From Megaustenia siamemsis (Eukaryota > Mollusca > Gastropoda > Stylommatophora > Ariophantidae), in NCBI GenBank assembly GCA_032433765.1, contig JAVIAB010000041.1, positions 81,463,928 through 81,527,927 of the forward strand: 64,000 bases of DNA, given 5' to 3'. Numbering within the stretch: position 1 is the first letter of the stretch; every line of letters starts with the position of its first letter. Below are positions 15,001-27,386 of the stretch, one piece after another. The position numbers and the translations under genes were made by a program. The notes under the pieces were generated by a model that was given only the letters and a program-made list of their open reading frames with translations, ran no database searches and had not been told where the DNA came from.

Positions 15001-18000
15001 CCCATCTCACTGAGCAAAGTTTCTTCCATCTCACTGAGCAAAGTTTCTTCCATCTCACTAAGCAAAGTTTCTCCCATCTCACTGAGCAAAGTTTCTTACA
15101 TCTCACTGAGCAAAGTTTCTCCCATCTCACTGAGCAAAGTTTCTTCCATCTCACTGAGCAAAGTTTCTTACATCTCACTGAGCAAAGTTTCTTCCATCTC
15201 ACTGAGCAAAGTTTCTTACATCTCACTGAGCAAAGTTCTGTCACATCTCACTGAGCACAGTTCTGTCACATCTCACTGAGCAAAGTTCTATCCCATCTCA
15301 CTGAGCAAAGTTCTGTCCCATCTCACTGAGCAAAGTTTCTTCCATCTCACTGAGCAAAGTTCTGTCCCATCTCACTGAGCAAAGTTTCTTCCATCTCACT
15401 GAGCAAAGTTTCTTCCATCTCACTGAGCAAAGTTCTGTCCCATCTCACTGAGCAAAGTTTCTTCCATCTCACTGAGCAAAGTTCTCTTCCATCTCACTGA
15501 GCAAAGTTTCTTCCATCTCACTGAGCAAAGTTTCTTCCATCTCACTGAGCAAAGTTTCTTCCATCTCACTGAGCAAAGTTTCTTCCATCTCACTGAGCAA
15601 AGTTTCTTCCATCTCACTGAGCAAAGTTTCTCCCATCTCACTGAGCAAAGTTTCTCCCATCTCACTGAGCAAAGTTTCTTCCATCTCACTGAGCAAAGTT
15701 TCTTCCATCTCACTGAGCAAAGTTTCTTCCATCTCACTGAGCAAAGTTTCTTCCATCTCACTGAGCAAAGTTCTGTCACATCTCACTGAGCAAAGTTTCT
15801 CCCATCTCACTGAGCAAAGTTTCTTCCATCTCACTGAGCAAAGTTTCTTCCATCTCACTGAGCAAAGTTTCTTCCATCTCACTGAGCAAAGTTCTGTCCC
15901 ATCTCACTGAGCAAAGTTCTGTCCCATTTCACTGAGCAACGTTCTGTCCCATCTCACTGAGCACAGTTCTGTCCCATCTCACTGAGCAAAGTTCTGTCAC
16001 ATCTCACTGAGCACAGTTCTGTCCCATCTCACTGAGCAAAGTTCTGTCACATCTCACTGAGCACAGTTCTGTCACATCTCACTGAGCACAGTTCTGTCCC
16101 ATCTCACTGAGCAAAGTTCTGTCACATCTCACTGAGCACAGTTCTGCCACATCTCACTGAGCACAGTTCTGTCCCATCTCACTGAGCAAAGTTCTGTCAC
16201 ATCTCACTGAGCACAGTTCTGTCACATCTCACTGAGCAAAGTTCTATCCCATCTCACTGAGCAAAGTTTCTTCCATCTCACTGAGCAAAGTTTCTTCCAT
16301 CTCACTGAGCAAAGTTTCTTACATCTCACTGAGCAAAGTTTCTCCCATCTCACTGAGCAAAGTTTCTCCCATCTCACTGAGCAAAGTTTCTCCCATCTCA
16401 CTGAGCAAAGTTTCTCCCATCTCACTGAGCAAAGTTTCTTCCATCTCACTGAGCAAAGTTTCTCCCATCTCACTGAGCAAAGTTTCTCCCATCTCACTGA
16501 GCAAAGTTTCTTCCATCTCACTGAGCAAAGTTCTGTCACATCTCACTGAGCACAGTTCTGTCACATCTCACTGAGCAAAGTTCTATCCCATCTCACTGAG
16601 CAAAGTTCTGTCCCATCTCACTGAGCAAAGTTTCTTCCATCTCACTGAGCAAAGTTCTGTCCCATCTCACTGAGCAAAGTTTCTTCCATCTCACTGAGCA
16701 AAGTTTCTTCCATCTCACTGAGCAAAGTTCTGTCCCATCTCACTGAGCAAAGTTTCTTCCATCTCACTGAGCAAAGTTCTCTTCCATCTCACTGAGCAAA
16801 GTTTCTTCCATCTCACTGAGCAAAGTTTCTTCCATCTCACTGAGCAAAGTTTCTTCCATCTCACTGAGCAAAGTTTCTTCCATCTCACTGAGCAAAGTTT
16901 CTTCCATCTCACTGAGCAAAGTTTCTCCCATCTACTGAGCAAAGTTTCTCCCATCTCACTGAGCAAAGTTTCTTCCACCTCACTGAGCAAAGTTTCTCCC
17001 ATCTCACTGAGCAAAGTTTCTCCCATCTCACTGAGCAAAGTTTCTCCCATCTCACTGAGCAAAGTTTCTCCCATCTCACTGAGCAAAGTTTCTCCCATCT
17101 CACTGAGCGAAGTTTCTTCCATCTCACTGAGCAAAGTTTCTTACATCTCACTGAGCAAAGTTTCTCCCATCTCACTGAGCACAGTTTCTCCCTTCTCACT
17201 GAGCAAAGTTTCTTCCATCTCACTGAGCAAAGTTTCTTCCATCTCACTGAGCAAAGTTTCTCCCATCTCACTGAGCAAAGTTCTGTCCCATCTCACTGAG
17301 CAAAGTTTCTTCCATCTCACTGAGCACAGTTTCTCCCATCTCACTGAGCACAGTTTCTCCCATCTCACTGAGCAAAGTTTCTCCCATCTCACTGAGCAAA
17401 GTTCTGTCCCATCTCACTGAGCAAAGTTTCTTCCATGTCACTGAGCACTGTTTCTCCCATCTCACTGAGCACAGTTTCTCCCATCTCACTGAGCACAGTT
17501 TCTCCCATCTCACTGAGCACAGTTTCTCCCATCTCACTGAGCAAAGTTTCTTCCATCTCACTGAGCACAGTTTCTCCCATCTCACTGAGCAAAGTTTCTC
17601 CCATCTCACTGAGCAAAGTTTCTCCCATCTCAATGAGCAAAGTTTCTCCCATCTCACTGAGCAAAGTTTCTCCCATCTCACTGAGCAAAGTTCTGTCCCA
17701 TCTCACTGAGCAAAGTTTCTTCCATCTCACTGAGCAAAGTTTCTCCCATCTCACTGAGCAAAGTTTCTCCCATCTCACTGAGCAAAGTTCTGTCCCGTCT
17801 CACTGAGCAAAGTTTCTTGCATCTCACTGAGCAAAGTTTCTCCCATCTCACTGAGCAAAGTTTCTTCCATCTCACTGAGCAAAGTTCTGTCCCATCTCAC
17901 TGAGCAAAGTTTCTTCCATCTCACTGAGCAAAGTTTCTTACATCTCACTGAGCAAAGTTTCTCCCATCTCACTGAGCAAAGTTTCTACCTTCTCACTGAG

Positions 18001-21000
18001 CAAAGTTTCTTCCATCTCACTGAGCAAAGTTTCTTCCATCTCACTGAGCAAAGTTTCTTCCATCTCACTGAGCAAAGTTTCTTCCATCTCACTGAGCAAA
18101 GTTTCTCCCATCTCACTGAGCAAAGTTTCTCCCATCTCACTGAGCAAAGTTTCTCCCATCTCACTGAGCAAAGTTTCTTCCATCTCACTGAGCAAAGTTT
18201 CTTCCATCTCACTGTGCAAAGTTTCTTCCATCTCACTGAGCAAAGTTTCTCCCATCTCACTGAGCAAAGTTTCTTCCATCTCACTGAGCAAAGTTTCTTC
18301 CATCTCACTAAGCAAAGTTTCTCCCATCTCACTGAGCAAAGTTTCTTACATCTCACTGAGCAAAGTTTCTCCCATCTCACTGAGCAAAGTTTCTTCCATC
18401 TCACTGAGCAAAGTTTCTTACATCTCACTGAGCAAAGTTTCTTCCATCTCACTGAGCAAAGTTTCTTACATCTCACTGAGCAAAGTTCTGTCACATCTCA
18501 CTGAGCACAGTTTTGTCACATCTCACTGAGCAAAGTTCTATCCCATCTCACTGAGCAAAGTTCTGTCCCATCTCACTGAGCAAAGTTTCTTCCATCTCAC
18601 TGAGCAAAGTTCTGTCCCATCTCACTGAGCAAAGTTTCTTCCATCTCACTGAGCAAAGTTTCTTCCATCTCACTGAGCAAAGTTCTGTCCCATCTCACTG
18701 AGCAAAGTTTCTTCCATCTCACTGAGCAAAGTTCTCTTCCATCTCACTGAGCAAAGTTTCTTCCATCTCACTGAGCAAAGTTTCTTCCATCTCACTGAGC
18801 AAAGTTTCTTCCATCTCACTGAGCAAAGTTTCTTCCATCTCACTGAGCAAAGTTTCTTCCATCTCACTGAGCAAAGTTTCTCCCATCTCACTGAGCAAAG
18901 TTTCTCCCATCTCACTGAGCAAAGTTTCTTCCATCTCACTGAGCAAAGTTTCTCCCATCTCACTGAGCAAAGTTTCTCCCATCTCACTGAGCAAAGTTTC
19001 TCCCATCTCACTGAGCAAAGTTTCTCCCATCTCACTGAGCAAAGTTTCTCCCATCTCACTGAGCAAAGTTTCTTCCATCTCACTGAGCAAAGTTTCTTAC
19101 ATCTCACTGAGCAAAGTTTCTCCCATCTCACTGAGCAAAGTTTCTCCCATCTCACTGAGCACAGTTTCTCCCTTCTCACTGAGCAAAGTTTCTTCCATCT
19201 CACTGAGCAAAGTTTCTTCCATCTCACTGAGCAAAGTTTCTCCCATCTCACTGAGCAAAGTTCTGTCCCATCTCACTGAGCAAAGTTTCTTCCATCTCAC
19301 TGAGCACAGTTTCTCCCATCTCACTGAGCACAGTTTCTCCCATCTCACTGAGCAAAGTTTCTCCCATCTCACTGAGCAAAGTTCTGTCCCATCTCACTGA
19401 GCAAAGTTTCTTCCATCTCACTGAGCACAGTTTCTCCCATCTCACTGAGCACAGTTCTCCCATCTCACTGAGCACAGTTTCTCCCATCTCACTGAGCAAA
19501 GTTTCTCCCATCTCACTGAGCAAAGTTTCTTCCATCTCACTGAGCACAGTTTCTCCCATCTCACTGAGCAAAGTTTCTCCCATCTCACTGAGCAAAGTTT
19601 CTCCCATCTCACTGAGCAAAGTTTCTCCCATCTCACTGAGCAAAGTTTCTCCCATCTCACTGAGCAAAGTTCTGTCCCATCTCACTGAGCAAAGTTTCTT
19701 CCATGTCACTGAGCAAAGTTTCTCCCATCTCACTGAGCAAAGTTTCTCCCATCTCACTGAGCAAAGTTCTGTCCCGTCTCACTGAGCAAAGTTTCTTCCA
19801 TCTCACTGAGCAAAGTTTCTCCCATCTCACTGAGCAAAGTTTCTCCCATCTCACTGAGCAAAGTTCTGTCCCATCTCACTGAGCAAAGTTTCTTCCATCT
19901 CACTGAGCAAAGTTTCTTACATCTCACTGAGCAAAGTTTCTCCCATCTCACTGAGCACAGTTTCTCCCTTCTCACTGAGCAAAGTTTCTTCCATCTCACT
20001 GAGCAAAGTTTCTTCCATCTCACTGAGCAAAGTTTCTTCCATCTCACTGAGCAAAGTTTCTCCCATCTCACTGAGCAAAGTTTCTCCCATCTCACTGAGC
20101 AAAGTTTCTCCCATCTCACTGAGCAAAGTTTCTTCCATCTCACTGAGCAAAGTTTCTTCCATCTCACTGAGCAAAGTTTCTTCCATCTCGCTGAGCAAAG
20201 TTTCTCCCATCTCACTGAGCAAAGTTTCTTCCATCTCACTGAGCAAAGTTTCTTCCATCTCACTAAGCAAAGTTTCTCCCATCTCACTGAGCAAAGTTTC
20301 TTACATCTCACTGAGCAAAGTTTCTCCCATCTCACTGAGCAAAGTTTCTTCCATCTCACTGAGCAAAGTTTCTTACATCTCACTGAGCAAAGTTTCTTAC
20401 ATCTCACTGAGCAAAGTTTCTCCCATCTCACTGAGCAAAGTTCTGTCCCATCTCACTGAGCAAAGTTTCTTCCATCTCACTGAGCAAAGTTCTCTTCCAT
20501 CTCACTGAGCAAAGTGTCTTCCATCTCACTGAGCAAAGTTTCTTCCATCTCACTGAGCAAAGTTTCTCCCATCTCACTGAGCAAAGTTTCTTCCATCTCA
20601 CTGAGCAAAGTTCTGTCCCATCTCACTGAGCAAAGTTTCTTCCATCTCACTGAGCAAAGTTTCTTCCATCTCACTGAGCAAAGTTTCTTCCATCTCACTG
20701 AGCAAAGTTTCTTCCATCTCACTGAGCAAAGTTTCTCCCATCTCACTGAGCAAAGTTTCTTCCATCTCACTGAGCAAAGTTCTGTCCCATCTCACTGAGC
20801 AAAGTTTCTTCCATCTCACTGAGCAAAGTTTCTTACATCTCACTGAGCAAAGTTTCTCCCATCTCACTGAGCAAAGTTCTGTCCCATCTCACTGAGCAAA
20901 GTTTCTTCCATCTCACTGAGCAAAGTTCTCTTCCATCTCACTGAGCAAAGTTTCTTCCATCTCACTGAGCAAAGTTTCTTCCATCTCACTGAGGAAAGTT

Positions 21001-22600
21001 TCTCCCATCTCACTGAGCAAAGTTTCTTCCATCTCACTGAGCAAAGTTCTGTCCCATCTCACTGAGCAAAGTTTCTTCCATCTCACTGAGCAAAGTTTCT
21101 TCCATCTCACTGAGCAAAGTTTCTTCCATCTCACTGAGCAAAGTTTCTTCCATCTCACTGAGCAAAGTTTCTCCCATCTCACTGAGCAAAGTTTCTTCCA
21201 TCTCACTGAGCAAATTTTCTCCCATCTCACTGAGCAAAGTTTCTTCCATCTCACTGAGCACAGTTTCTCCCATCTCACTGAGCAAAGTTTCTCCCATCTC
21301 ACTGAGCAAAGTTTCTCCCATCTCACTGAGCAAAGTTTCTCCCATCTCACTGAGCAAAGTTTCTCCCATCTCACTGAGCAAAGTTCTGTCCCATCTCACT
21401 GAGCAAAGTTTCTTCCATCTCACTGAGCAAAGTTTCTCCCATCTCACTGAGCAAAGTTTCTCCCATCTCACTGAGCAAAGTTCTGTCCCGTCTCACTGAG
21501 CAAAGTTTCTTCCATCTCACTGAGCAAAGTTTCTCCCATCTCACTGAGCAAAGTTTCTCCCATCTCACTGAGCAAAGTTCTGTCCCATCTCACTGAGCAA
21601 AGTTTCTTCCATCTCACTGAGCAAAGTTTCTTCCATCTCACTGAGCAAAGTTTCTTCCATCTCACTGAGCAAAGTTCTGTCACATCTCACTGAGCAAAGT
21701 TTCTCCCATCTCACTGAGCAAAGTTTCTTCCATCTCACTGAGCAAAGTTTCTTCCATCTCACTGAGCAAAGTTTCTTCCATCTCACTGAGCAAAGTTTCT
21801 CCCATCTCACTGAGCAAAGTTCTGTCCCATCTCACTGAGCAAAGTTTCTTCCATCTCACTGAGCAAAGTTTCTTCCATCTCACTGAGCAAAGTTTCTTCC
21901 ATCTCACTGAGCAAAGTTTCTTCCATCTCACTGAGCAAAGTTCTCTTCCATCTCACTGAGCAAAGTTCTCTTCCATCTCACTGAGCAAAGTTTCTTCCAT
22001 CTCACTGAGCAAAGTTTCTTCCATCTCACTGAGCAAAGTTCTCTTCCATCTCACTGAGCAAAGTTTCTTCCATCTCACTGAGCAAAGTTTCTTCCATCTC
22101 ACTGAGCAAAGTTCTGTCCCATCTCACTGAGCAAAGTTCTCTTCCATCTCACTGAGCAAAGTGTCTTCCATCTCACTGAGCAAAGTTTCTCTCCATCTCA
22201 CTGAGCAAAGTTTCTTCCATCTCACTGAGCAAAGTTCTGTCCCATCTCACTGAGCAAAGTTCTGTCCCATCTCACTGAGCAAAGTTCTGTCCCATCTCAC
22301 TGAACAAAGTTCTGTCCCATCTCACTTAGCAAAGTTCTATCCCATCTCACTGAGCAAAATTCTGTTCCATCTCACTGAGCAAAGTTCTGTCCCATTTCAC
22401 TGAGCAAAGTTCTGTCCCATCTCACTGAGCAAAGTTATGTCCCATCTCACTGAGCAAAGTTCTGTCCCATCTCACTGAGCAATGTTCTATCCCATCTCAC
22501 TGAGCAATGTTCTGTCCCATCTCACTGAGCAATGTTCTATCCCATCTCACTGAGCAAAGTTCTGCCCCATCTCATTGAGCAAAGTTCTGTCCCATCTCAC
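1..22600. repeat. Giant 24/25-bp minisatellite with higher-order structure
   Basis: About 930 tandem copies of a unit beginning catctcactgagcaaag and ending tttcttc or tttctcc (24 bp) or ttctgtcc or ttctcttcc (25 bp or slightly more). Unit variants follow a recurring order. A cccgtctc variant lies near 2626, 4606, 8099, 10078, 14548, 17797, 19776 and 21490; spacings of 1979-1980 bp occur three times. A gcaacgttctg variant lies near 721, 6287, 11611, 12738 and 15939. The array therefore grew by duplicating multi-unit blocks as well as single units. Copies are most uniform in the interior and more degenerate after about 22250. Most units are 24 bp, so long open frames appear on both strands; they are by-products. 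The array continues past the left edge. Confidence 0.97.
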
Positions 22601-22840
22601 TTGTTTTGTCCCGCTCTGTTCATCCTCCACCCTTTATGTGACCATCACCATCTGTCTATCTTCATGTAGTTCCCCAGAGTAAAATCTTACCTACACCTTT
22701 ACATCTAAGTTAATGTGAGCGCTTCCAGTGGCGTTGTTTCTCCTACACTTGTCTCCCAATGAGCGTGTAATAGCCGCCTCTGGCACAATAATGTCAGTCT
22801 GACTAATTTGATTTCTCAGCTGTAGATTCAGGTCAGCGCA
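22601..22840. other. Unique sequence between two arrays
   Basis: Non-repetitive stretch joining the 24-bp array to the next array. I see no open frame with recognisable protein similarity, no RNA gene and no clear splice pair. Confidence 0.5.
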
Positions 22841-23290
22841 TTTGTCGGAGATCTTTCATGGTGGTGGCTTTGTGTGTTGAGTTAGTCCCCACTGTTACAT
22901 GAGATCTTTCATATTTATGTCCTTGAGTTATGAGTTAGTTTCGTAGTTGTGGGAGATCTTTCATATTTATGACCTTATGTGTAACTTAGTTTCGTAGTTG
23001 AGGGAGATCTTTCATATTTATGACCTTATGTGTAGAGTTAGTTTCGTAGTTGAGGGAGATCTTTCATATTTATGACCTTATGTGTAGAGTTAGTTTCGTA
23101 GTTGAGGGAGATCTTTCATATTGATGACCTCGTTTGTTGAGTTTAGTCCCCGCAGAAATGGGATATCCTGTGTGTTGCGTTAGTTCCCGCTGTTGTTGGA
23201 GATCTTGTGTGTTGAGTTAGTCCTCACTGTTGTGGAAATATCTCTGTGTGTTGAGTTAGTCCTCACTGTTGTGGAAATATCTGTGTGTGT
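22841..23290. repeat. 52-bp tandem repeat, about 8 degenerate copies
   Basis: Units share gagatctttcatatttatga followed by a segment containing gttagtttcgtagttg. Successive gagatct positions (23004, 23056, 23108) give a 52-bp period. Outer copies are diverged, and the right end runs into shorter copies of ttagtcctcactgttgtgg. The array touches the 3' end of the minus-strand LINE fragment that follows. Confidence 0.85.
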
Positions 23291-23339
23291 TGACCTCCAG
23301 TATGGCTTAAGGTGACATTTCTGCAGCAGAGCCAAGGAC

Positions 23340-24135
23340 ATAGCCGTGTCACCCTTCACGTCACAAACCGCTTGGCGTAGACGATCATGTCCTTCCACAT
23401 TTCTCTATCCACAGTACATCGTATGAGTTCTGTTGTTGACTGTTTTCCATGTCATGACACCTAGCTACCCAGTACCTTCTCTCTTTGTCGTCCGCGATCT
23501 CTCATTCCTTTTATTATGCCAGTTGTAACCAAGTATTCCAACTTTCCTCTTCTCATGATGTGCCCTAAAAATGTTGATTTTTTCTTTCTGGTGTTTTTTA
23601 GGAGCTCCCTTTTTGTTTTTGTTTCTTTCAGAATGTCTATGTTAGACTTTTTAGTTGTCCAGGGAAATAAAAAAAAAATTTGTATGAGAAATCCCATCTG
23701 TGGCCTCTAATTGTCTTTTAATTTGTTTGTTTACTGCCCACGATTCGCTTCCACAGGCCAAAATTGGTTCTATATAGCACCGATGAACTCTCTTTCTCAC
23801 TTCTATTGACATAGACTTGCTGCATCAGATATTTTTCATTTTCCGAAATGCTATTTTGACCTGAGCTATTCTGCTTTTTATTTCTGTGGTTCATCTTCCA
23901 TCTGATGTTATTATTGTGCCCAAGTATTTTACACGTTGCACTTGTTTCAGATCAGTCCTGTTTATTTTTATGCTGCATGACGGTGACGATTGTTTCTTTG
24001 ATATGACCATTACTTCTGTTTTCTTACTGATCAGACTGAGTCCTTTCTTGTTGCTTTCTTTTACTATTATGTCTATCATTTCTTGTAGTTCATCCTCTGT
24101 ATCTGATATTAAGACTGTGTGTGTGTATGTGTGGA
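23340..24135 (-). mobile_element. LINE (non-LTR retrotransposon) 3' fragment, decayed
   Basis: Read on the minus strand, broken frames give the C-terminal part of a LINE reverse transcriptase polyprotein. Near 24079-23891 there is a segment with KKTEVMVISKK and VKYLGTIITSDGR, the conserved block after the RT active site. Next comes an EIKSRIAQVKIAFRKMK-like segment and GSESWAVN. Near 23590-23500 there is FLGHIMRRGKLEYLVTTG followed by a GMRDRGRQR-type basic motif. The frame closes near 23350 with an REMWKDMIVYAKR-like end. The RT catalytic core and endonuclease are absent, so the copy is 5' truncated, and frameshifts and stops show it is dead. It belongs to a different lineage from the pair at 36450-37775 and 53545-55985. 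Confidence 0.85.
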
Positions 24136-24267
24136 TATATATATACTCACTTGGAAGCTGTAATCAAGAGGATGCAGATATCAGCGGTAAACAATTGATG
24201 ACAGGCAGTCCGTGCTAGCTATCATCCGTTTCTCCAGAGCGAATCGATTACGATCATCAGAGAAGCA
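24136..24267. other. Short unique stretch with a GT/AT microsatellite
   Basis: A tgtgtgtgtatgtgtgg and atatatata stretch at 24117-24147 precedes about 120 bp of unique sequence. No gene is visible. Confidence 0.5.
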
Positions 24268-26362
24268 TGGGACTATGACGTAACTTTAGTACTTTATGAA
24301 ACTATGACATCGGTCACGTGTTGTGTGAGACTATGGCGTCACTCAAATGTTGTGTAAGAATATAACGTCACTCAAGCGTTGTGTACGACTATGACGTCAC
24401 TCACGTGTTGTGTGAGACTATGGCGTCACTCAAGTGTTGTGTAAAAATATAACGTCACTCACGTGTTGTGTGAGACTATGACGTCACTCGAGTGTTGTGT
24501 AAGACTATGACGTCACTCGAGTGTTGTGTAAGACTATAACGTCACTTAAGCGTTGTATACGATTATGACATCACTCACGTGTTGTGTGAGACTATGACGT
24601 CACTCGAGTGTTGTGTAAGACTATGACGTCACTCGCGTGTTGTGTAAGACTATGACGTCACTCACGTGTTGTGTAAGACTATGACGTCACTCGAGTGTTG
24701 TGTAAGACTATGACGTTATTCAGCGTTGTGTAAGACTATGACGTCACTCGAGTGTTGTGTAAGACTGTGACGTCACTCACGTGTTGTCTAAGACTATGAC
24801 GTCACTCAAGCGTTGTGTAAGACTATGACATCACTCACGTGTTGTGCAAGACTATTACTTCACTCGAATGTTGTGTAAGACTATGACGTCATTCAAGCGT
24901 TGTGTAATAAGACTATGACGTCACTCAAGCATTGTGTAAGACTATGACATCACTCAAGCGTTGTGTAAGACTGTGACGTCACTCAAGTGTTGTGTAAGAC
25001 TATGACGTCACTCAAGCGTTGTGTAAGACTATGACGGCACTCAAGCGTTGTATAAGACTATGACATCACTCAAGCGTTGTGTAAGACTGTGACGTCACTC
25101 AAGCGTTGTGTAAGACTATGACGTCACTCAAGCGTTGTGTAAGACTGTGACGTCACTCAAGCGTTGTGTAAGACTATGACATCACTCAAGCGTTGTGTAA
25201 GACTATGACATCACTCAAGCGTTGTGTAAGACTATGACATCACTCAAGCGTTGTGTAAGACTATGACGTCACTCAAGCGTTGTGTAAGACTATAACATCA
25301 CTCAAGCGTTGTGTAAGACTGTGACGTCACTCAAGCGTTGTGTAAGACTATGACATCACTCAAGCGTTGTGTAAGACTATGCCATCACTCAAGCGTTGTG
25401 TAAGACTGTGACGTCACTCAAGCGTTGTGTAAGACTATGACGTCACTCAAGCGTTGTGTAAGACTATGACGTCACTCAAGCGTTGTGTAAGACTATGCCA
25501 TCACTCAAGCGTTGTGTAAGACTATGCCATCACTCAAGCGTTGTGTAAGATTGTGACGTCACTCAAGCGTTGTGTAAGACTATGTCGTCACTCAAGCGTT
25601 GTGTAAGACTGTGACGTCACTCGAGCGTTGTGTAAGACTATGACGTCACTCAAGCGTTGTGTAAGACTGTGACATCACTCAAGCGTTGTGTAAGACTATG
25701 ACATCACTCAAGCGTTGTGTAAGACTATGACATCACTCAAGCGTTGTGTAAGACTGTGACGTCACTCAAGCGTTGTGTAAGACTATGACGTCACTCAAGC
25801 GTTGTGTAAGACTATGACATCACTCAAGCGTTGTGTAAGACTGTGACGTCACTCAAGCGTTGTGTAAGACTATGACGTCACTCAAGCGTTGTGTAAGACT
25901 ATGACATCACTCAAGCGTTGTGTAAGACTATGACATCACTCAAGCGTTGTGTAAGACTATGACATCACTCAAGCGTTGTGTAAGACTATGACATCACTCA
26001 AGCGTTGTGTAAGACTATGACGTCACTCAAGCGTTGTGTAAGACTGTGACGTCACTCAAGCGTTGTGTAAGACTATGACGTCACTCAAGCGTTGTGTAAG
26101 ACTATGACATCACTCAAGCGTTGTGTAAGACTGTGACGTCACTCAAGCGTTGTGTAAGACTATGACGTCACTCAAGCGTTGTGTAAGACTATGACATCAC
26201 TCAAGCGTTGTGTAAGACTGTGACGTCACTCAAGCGTTGTGTAAGACTATGACGTCACTCAAGCGTTGTGTAAGACTATGACATCACTCAAGCGTTGTGT
26301 AAGACTATGACATCACTCAAGCGTTGTGTAAGACTATGACATCACTCAAGCGTTGTGTAAGA
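24268..26362. repeat. 29-bp minisatellite with a CRE-like palindrome
   Basis: About 72 copies of a 29-bp unit reading gactatgacgtcactcaagc then gttgtgtaa. The 8-bp palindrome tgacgtca, the consensus cAMP response element bound by CREB/ATF factors, is intact in many units and changed to tgacatca in others. The left part (to about 24900) is more varied (cacgtgttg, cgagtg variants), while the right part is nearly uniform apart from the cgtca/catca switch and an atgacg/gtgacg switch. The array ends where LINE-flanking sequence begins. Confidence 0.95.
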
Positions 26363-26500
26363 CCTTGTGGCGCGAGGGTCGGTACACCATCCAAGTACCG
26401 GCGACTCTACAACAGCATAACATGGTAAATGTATGGTGATTCAGAGCTACAACTGTCCGTCTCCCTCGACATTCACAACGATATAGAAGGAGTAGTGGAA
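26363..26500. other. Unique junction sequence
   Basis: Short non-repetitive segment between the 29-bp array and the LINE fragment. It may be part of the LINE, but I cannot align it to a conserved motif. Confidence 0.4.
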
Positions 26501-27095
26501 CCGTGTTCACAGAAGATGGAAAACTAGACAGAGAAGTTGACATGAGAATACAAAAAGCAAATGCTGTCACATACCAGCTTTCACCATTGTTAAGACATCC
26601 AAATATTTCTATGCCAGCTAAACAACAAATGATAAATAGCATCTTCATACCAACTTTGTGCTATGAAAGTCAAACATGGACCCTTTTTAAATCCCATTTA
26701 AGAAAGATCAATACATGTGAGATGCGATGCTTGAGAAAAGTGACAAACAACACACGAAGAGATAGAATACCAAATGAAACCATAAGAAAAATGGTAGGAA
26801 CAAAACCCTGCCAAGAATATATAGAACAACAACAACTTAAATGGTTTGGCCACCTGGTCGGAATGAATCCTCACCAATCACCATCAAGTGCGTTCTTCTC
26901 GAGAATGCATGGAAAAAGACCAAGAGGAAGACACAGAAGAAGATGGATAGATGCAGTGACAGAGACATGTAACAACAAAGGAAAATCACTAATTCAGACA
27001 ATTCGAGCAGCTCAAGAACGACAAATGATATAACCACGACACCTTTTAGGTATCGGTGAAAGAGAAAAGATGAAGAGGAAGAAGAAGAAGAAATG
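26501..27095 (+). mobile_element. LINE 3' fragment with GAA-rich tail
   Basis: A 176-codon open frame (26503-27033) matches the C-terminal region of LINE reverse transcriptase proteins. It starts in DGKLDREVDMRIQKA (the thumb-side region after the RT core). It continues through LCYESQTWTL, CEMRCLRKVTNNTRRDRI, LKWFGHLVGM and KRPRGRHRRRWIDAV, and closes with a TAG/TAA-type end after RQMI. This order is typical of many animal LINEs. The RT catalytic segment and endonuclease are missing, so it is a 5'-truncated copy. A gaagaagaagaag simple repeat at 27062-27093 looks like its 3' tail. The frame is intact over the preserved part, so the insertion is not very old. It sits about 160 bp upstream of the first visible PGK-like exon. 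Confidence 0.85.
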
Positions 27096-27252
27096 GAACC
27101 GTGGACAGCACGAGGCAAGCAGCCTGACAAACATTCAACAGAATTGCTAAATTTAAATTGTTATTTTAAACCAAACCACATTTTGAAGAAGCCAGAAAGA
27201 AACCAAACTGGCGCCCACCAATCATTGACGCTGTGTGATTCTGCCCAATCAG

Positions 27253-27386
27253 AAACGAGAACCAGCAGCGCCCCCTGTGTCTCACAAGCCAATCAAATAC
27301 GACGTGCCAGGCCTGGAGATCTCTGGCGGCGACAAGATCATGTGCATCAGCGATGTCCCGCTGGAAGGCAAAAATGTCCTCGTCAG
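27253..27386 (+). CDS. PGK-like exon 1 (first visible coding exon)
   Basis: The frame encodes a Pro/Ala-rich lead, then KYDVPGLEISGGDKIMCIS and DVPLEGKNVLVR. The last part aligns with the N-terminal strand of PGK just before RVDFNVP. The donor is gtcag|gtaaag (intron starts 27387), splitting an Arg codon in phase 2. The 5' boundary is unsure: the frame is open back to 27232, with a stop at 27229. Possible acceptors are the ag at 27251-27252 or a later cag near 27264-27267. There is an in-frame ATG at 27340 that could serve as a start and would give a normal-length PGK N-terminus. However, the upstream residues look coding, so this may be an internal exon with an N-terminal extension encoded further left. 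Confidence 0.7.

Noticed and set aside
1..22600. Many overlapping minus-strand open frames with MRWKKLCSV and LLSEMGET repeats
   Set aside because: They follow from the 24-bp unit length in two frames, with 25-bp units shifting between them. No start context, no non-repeat domain.
24268..26362. CRISPR-like array
   Set aside because: Units follow each other without unique spacers, and the sequence is clearly animal.
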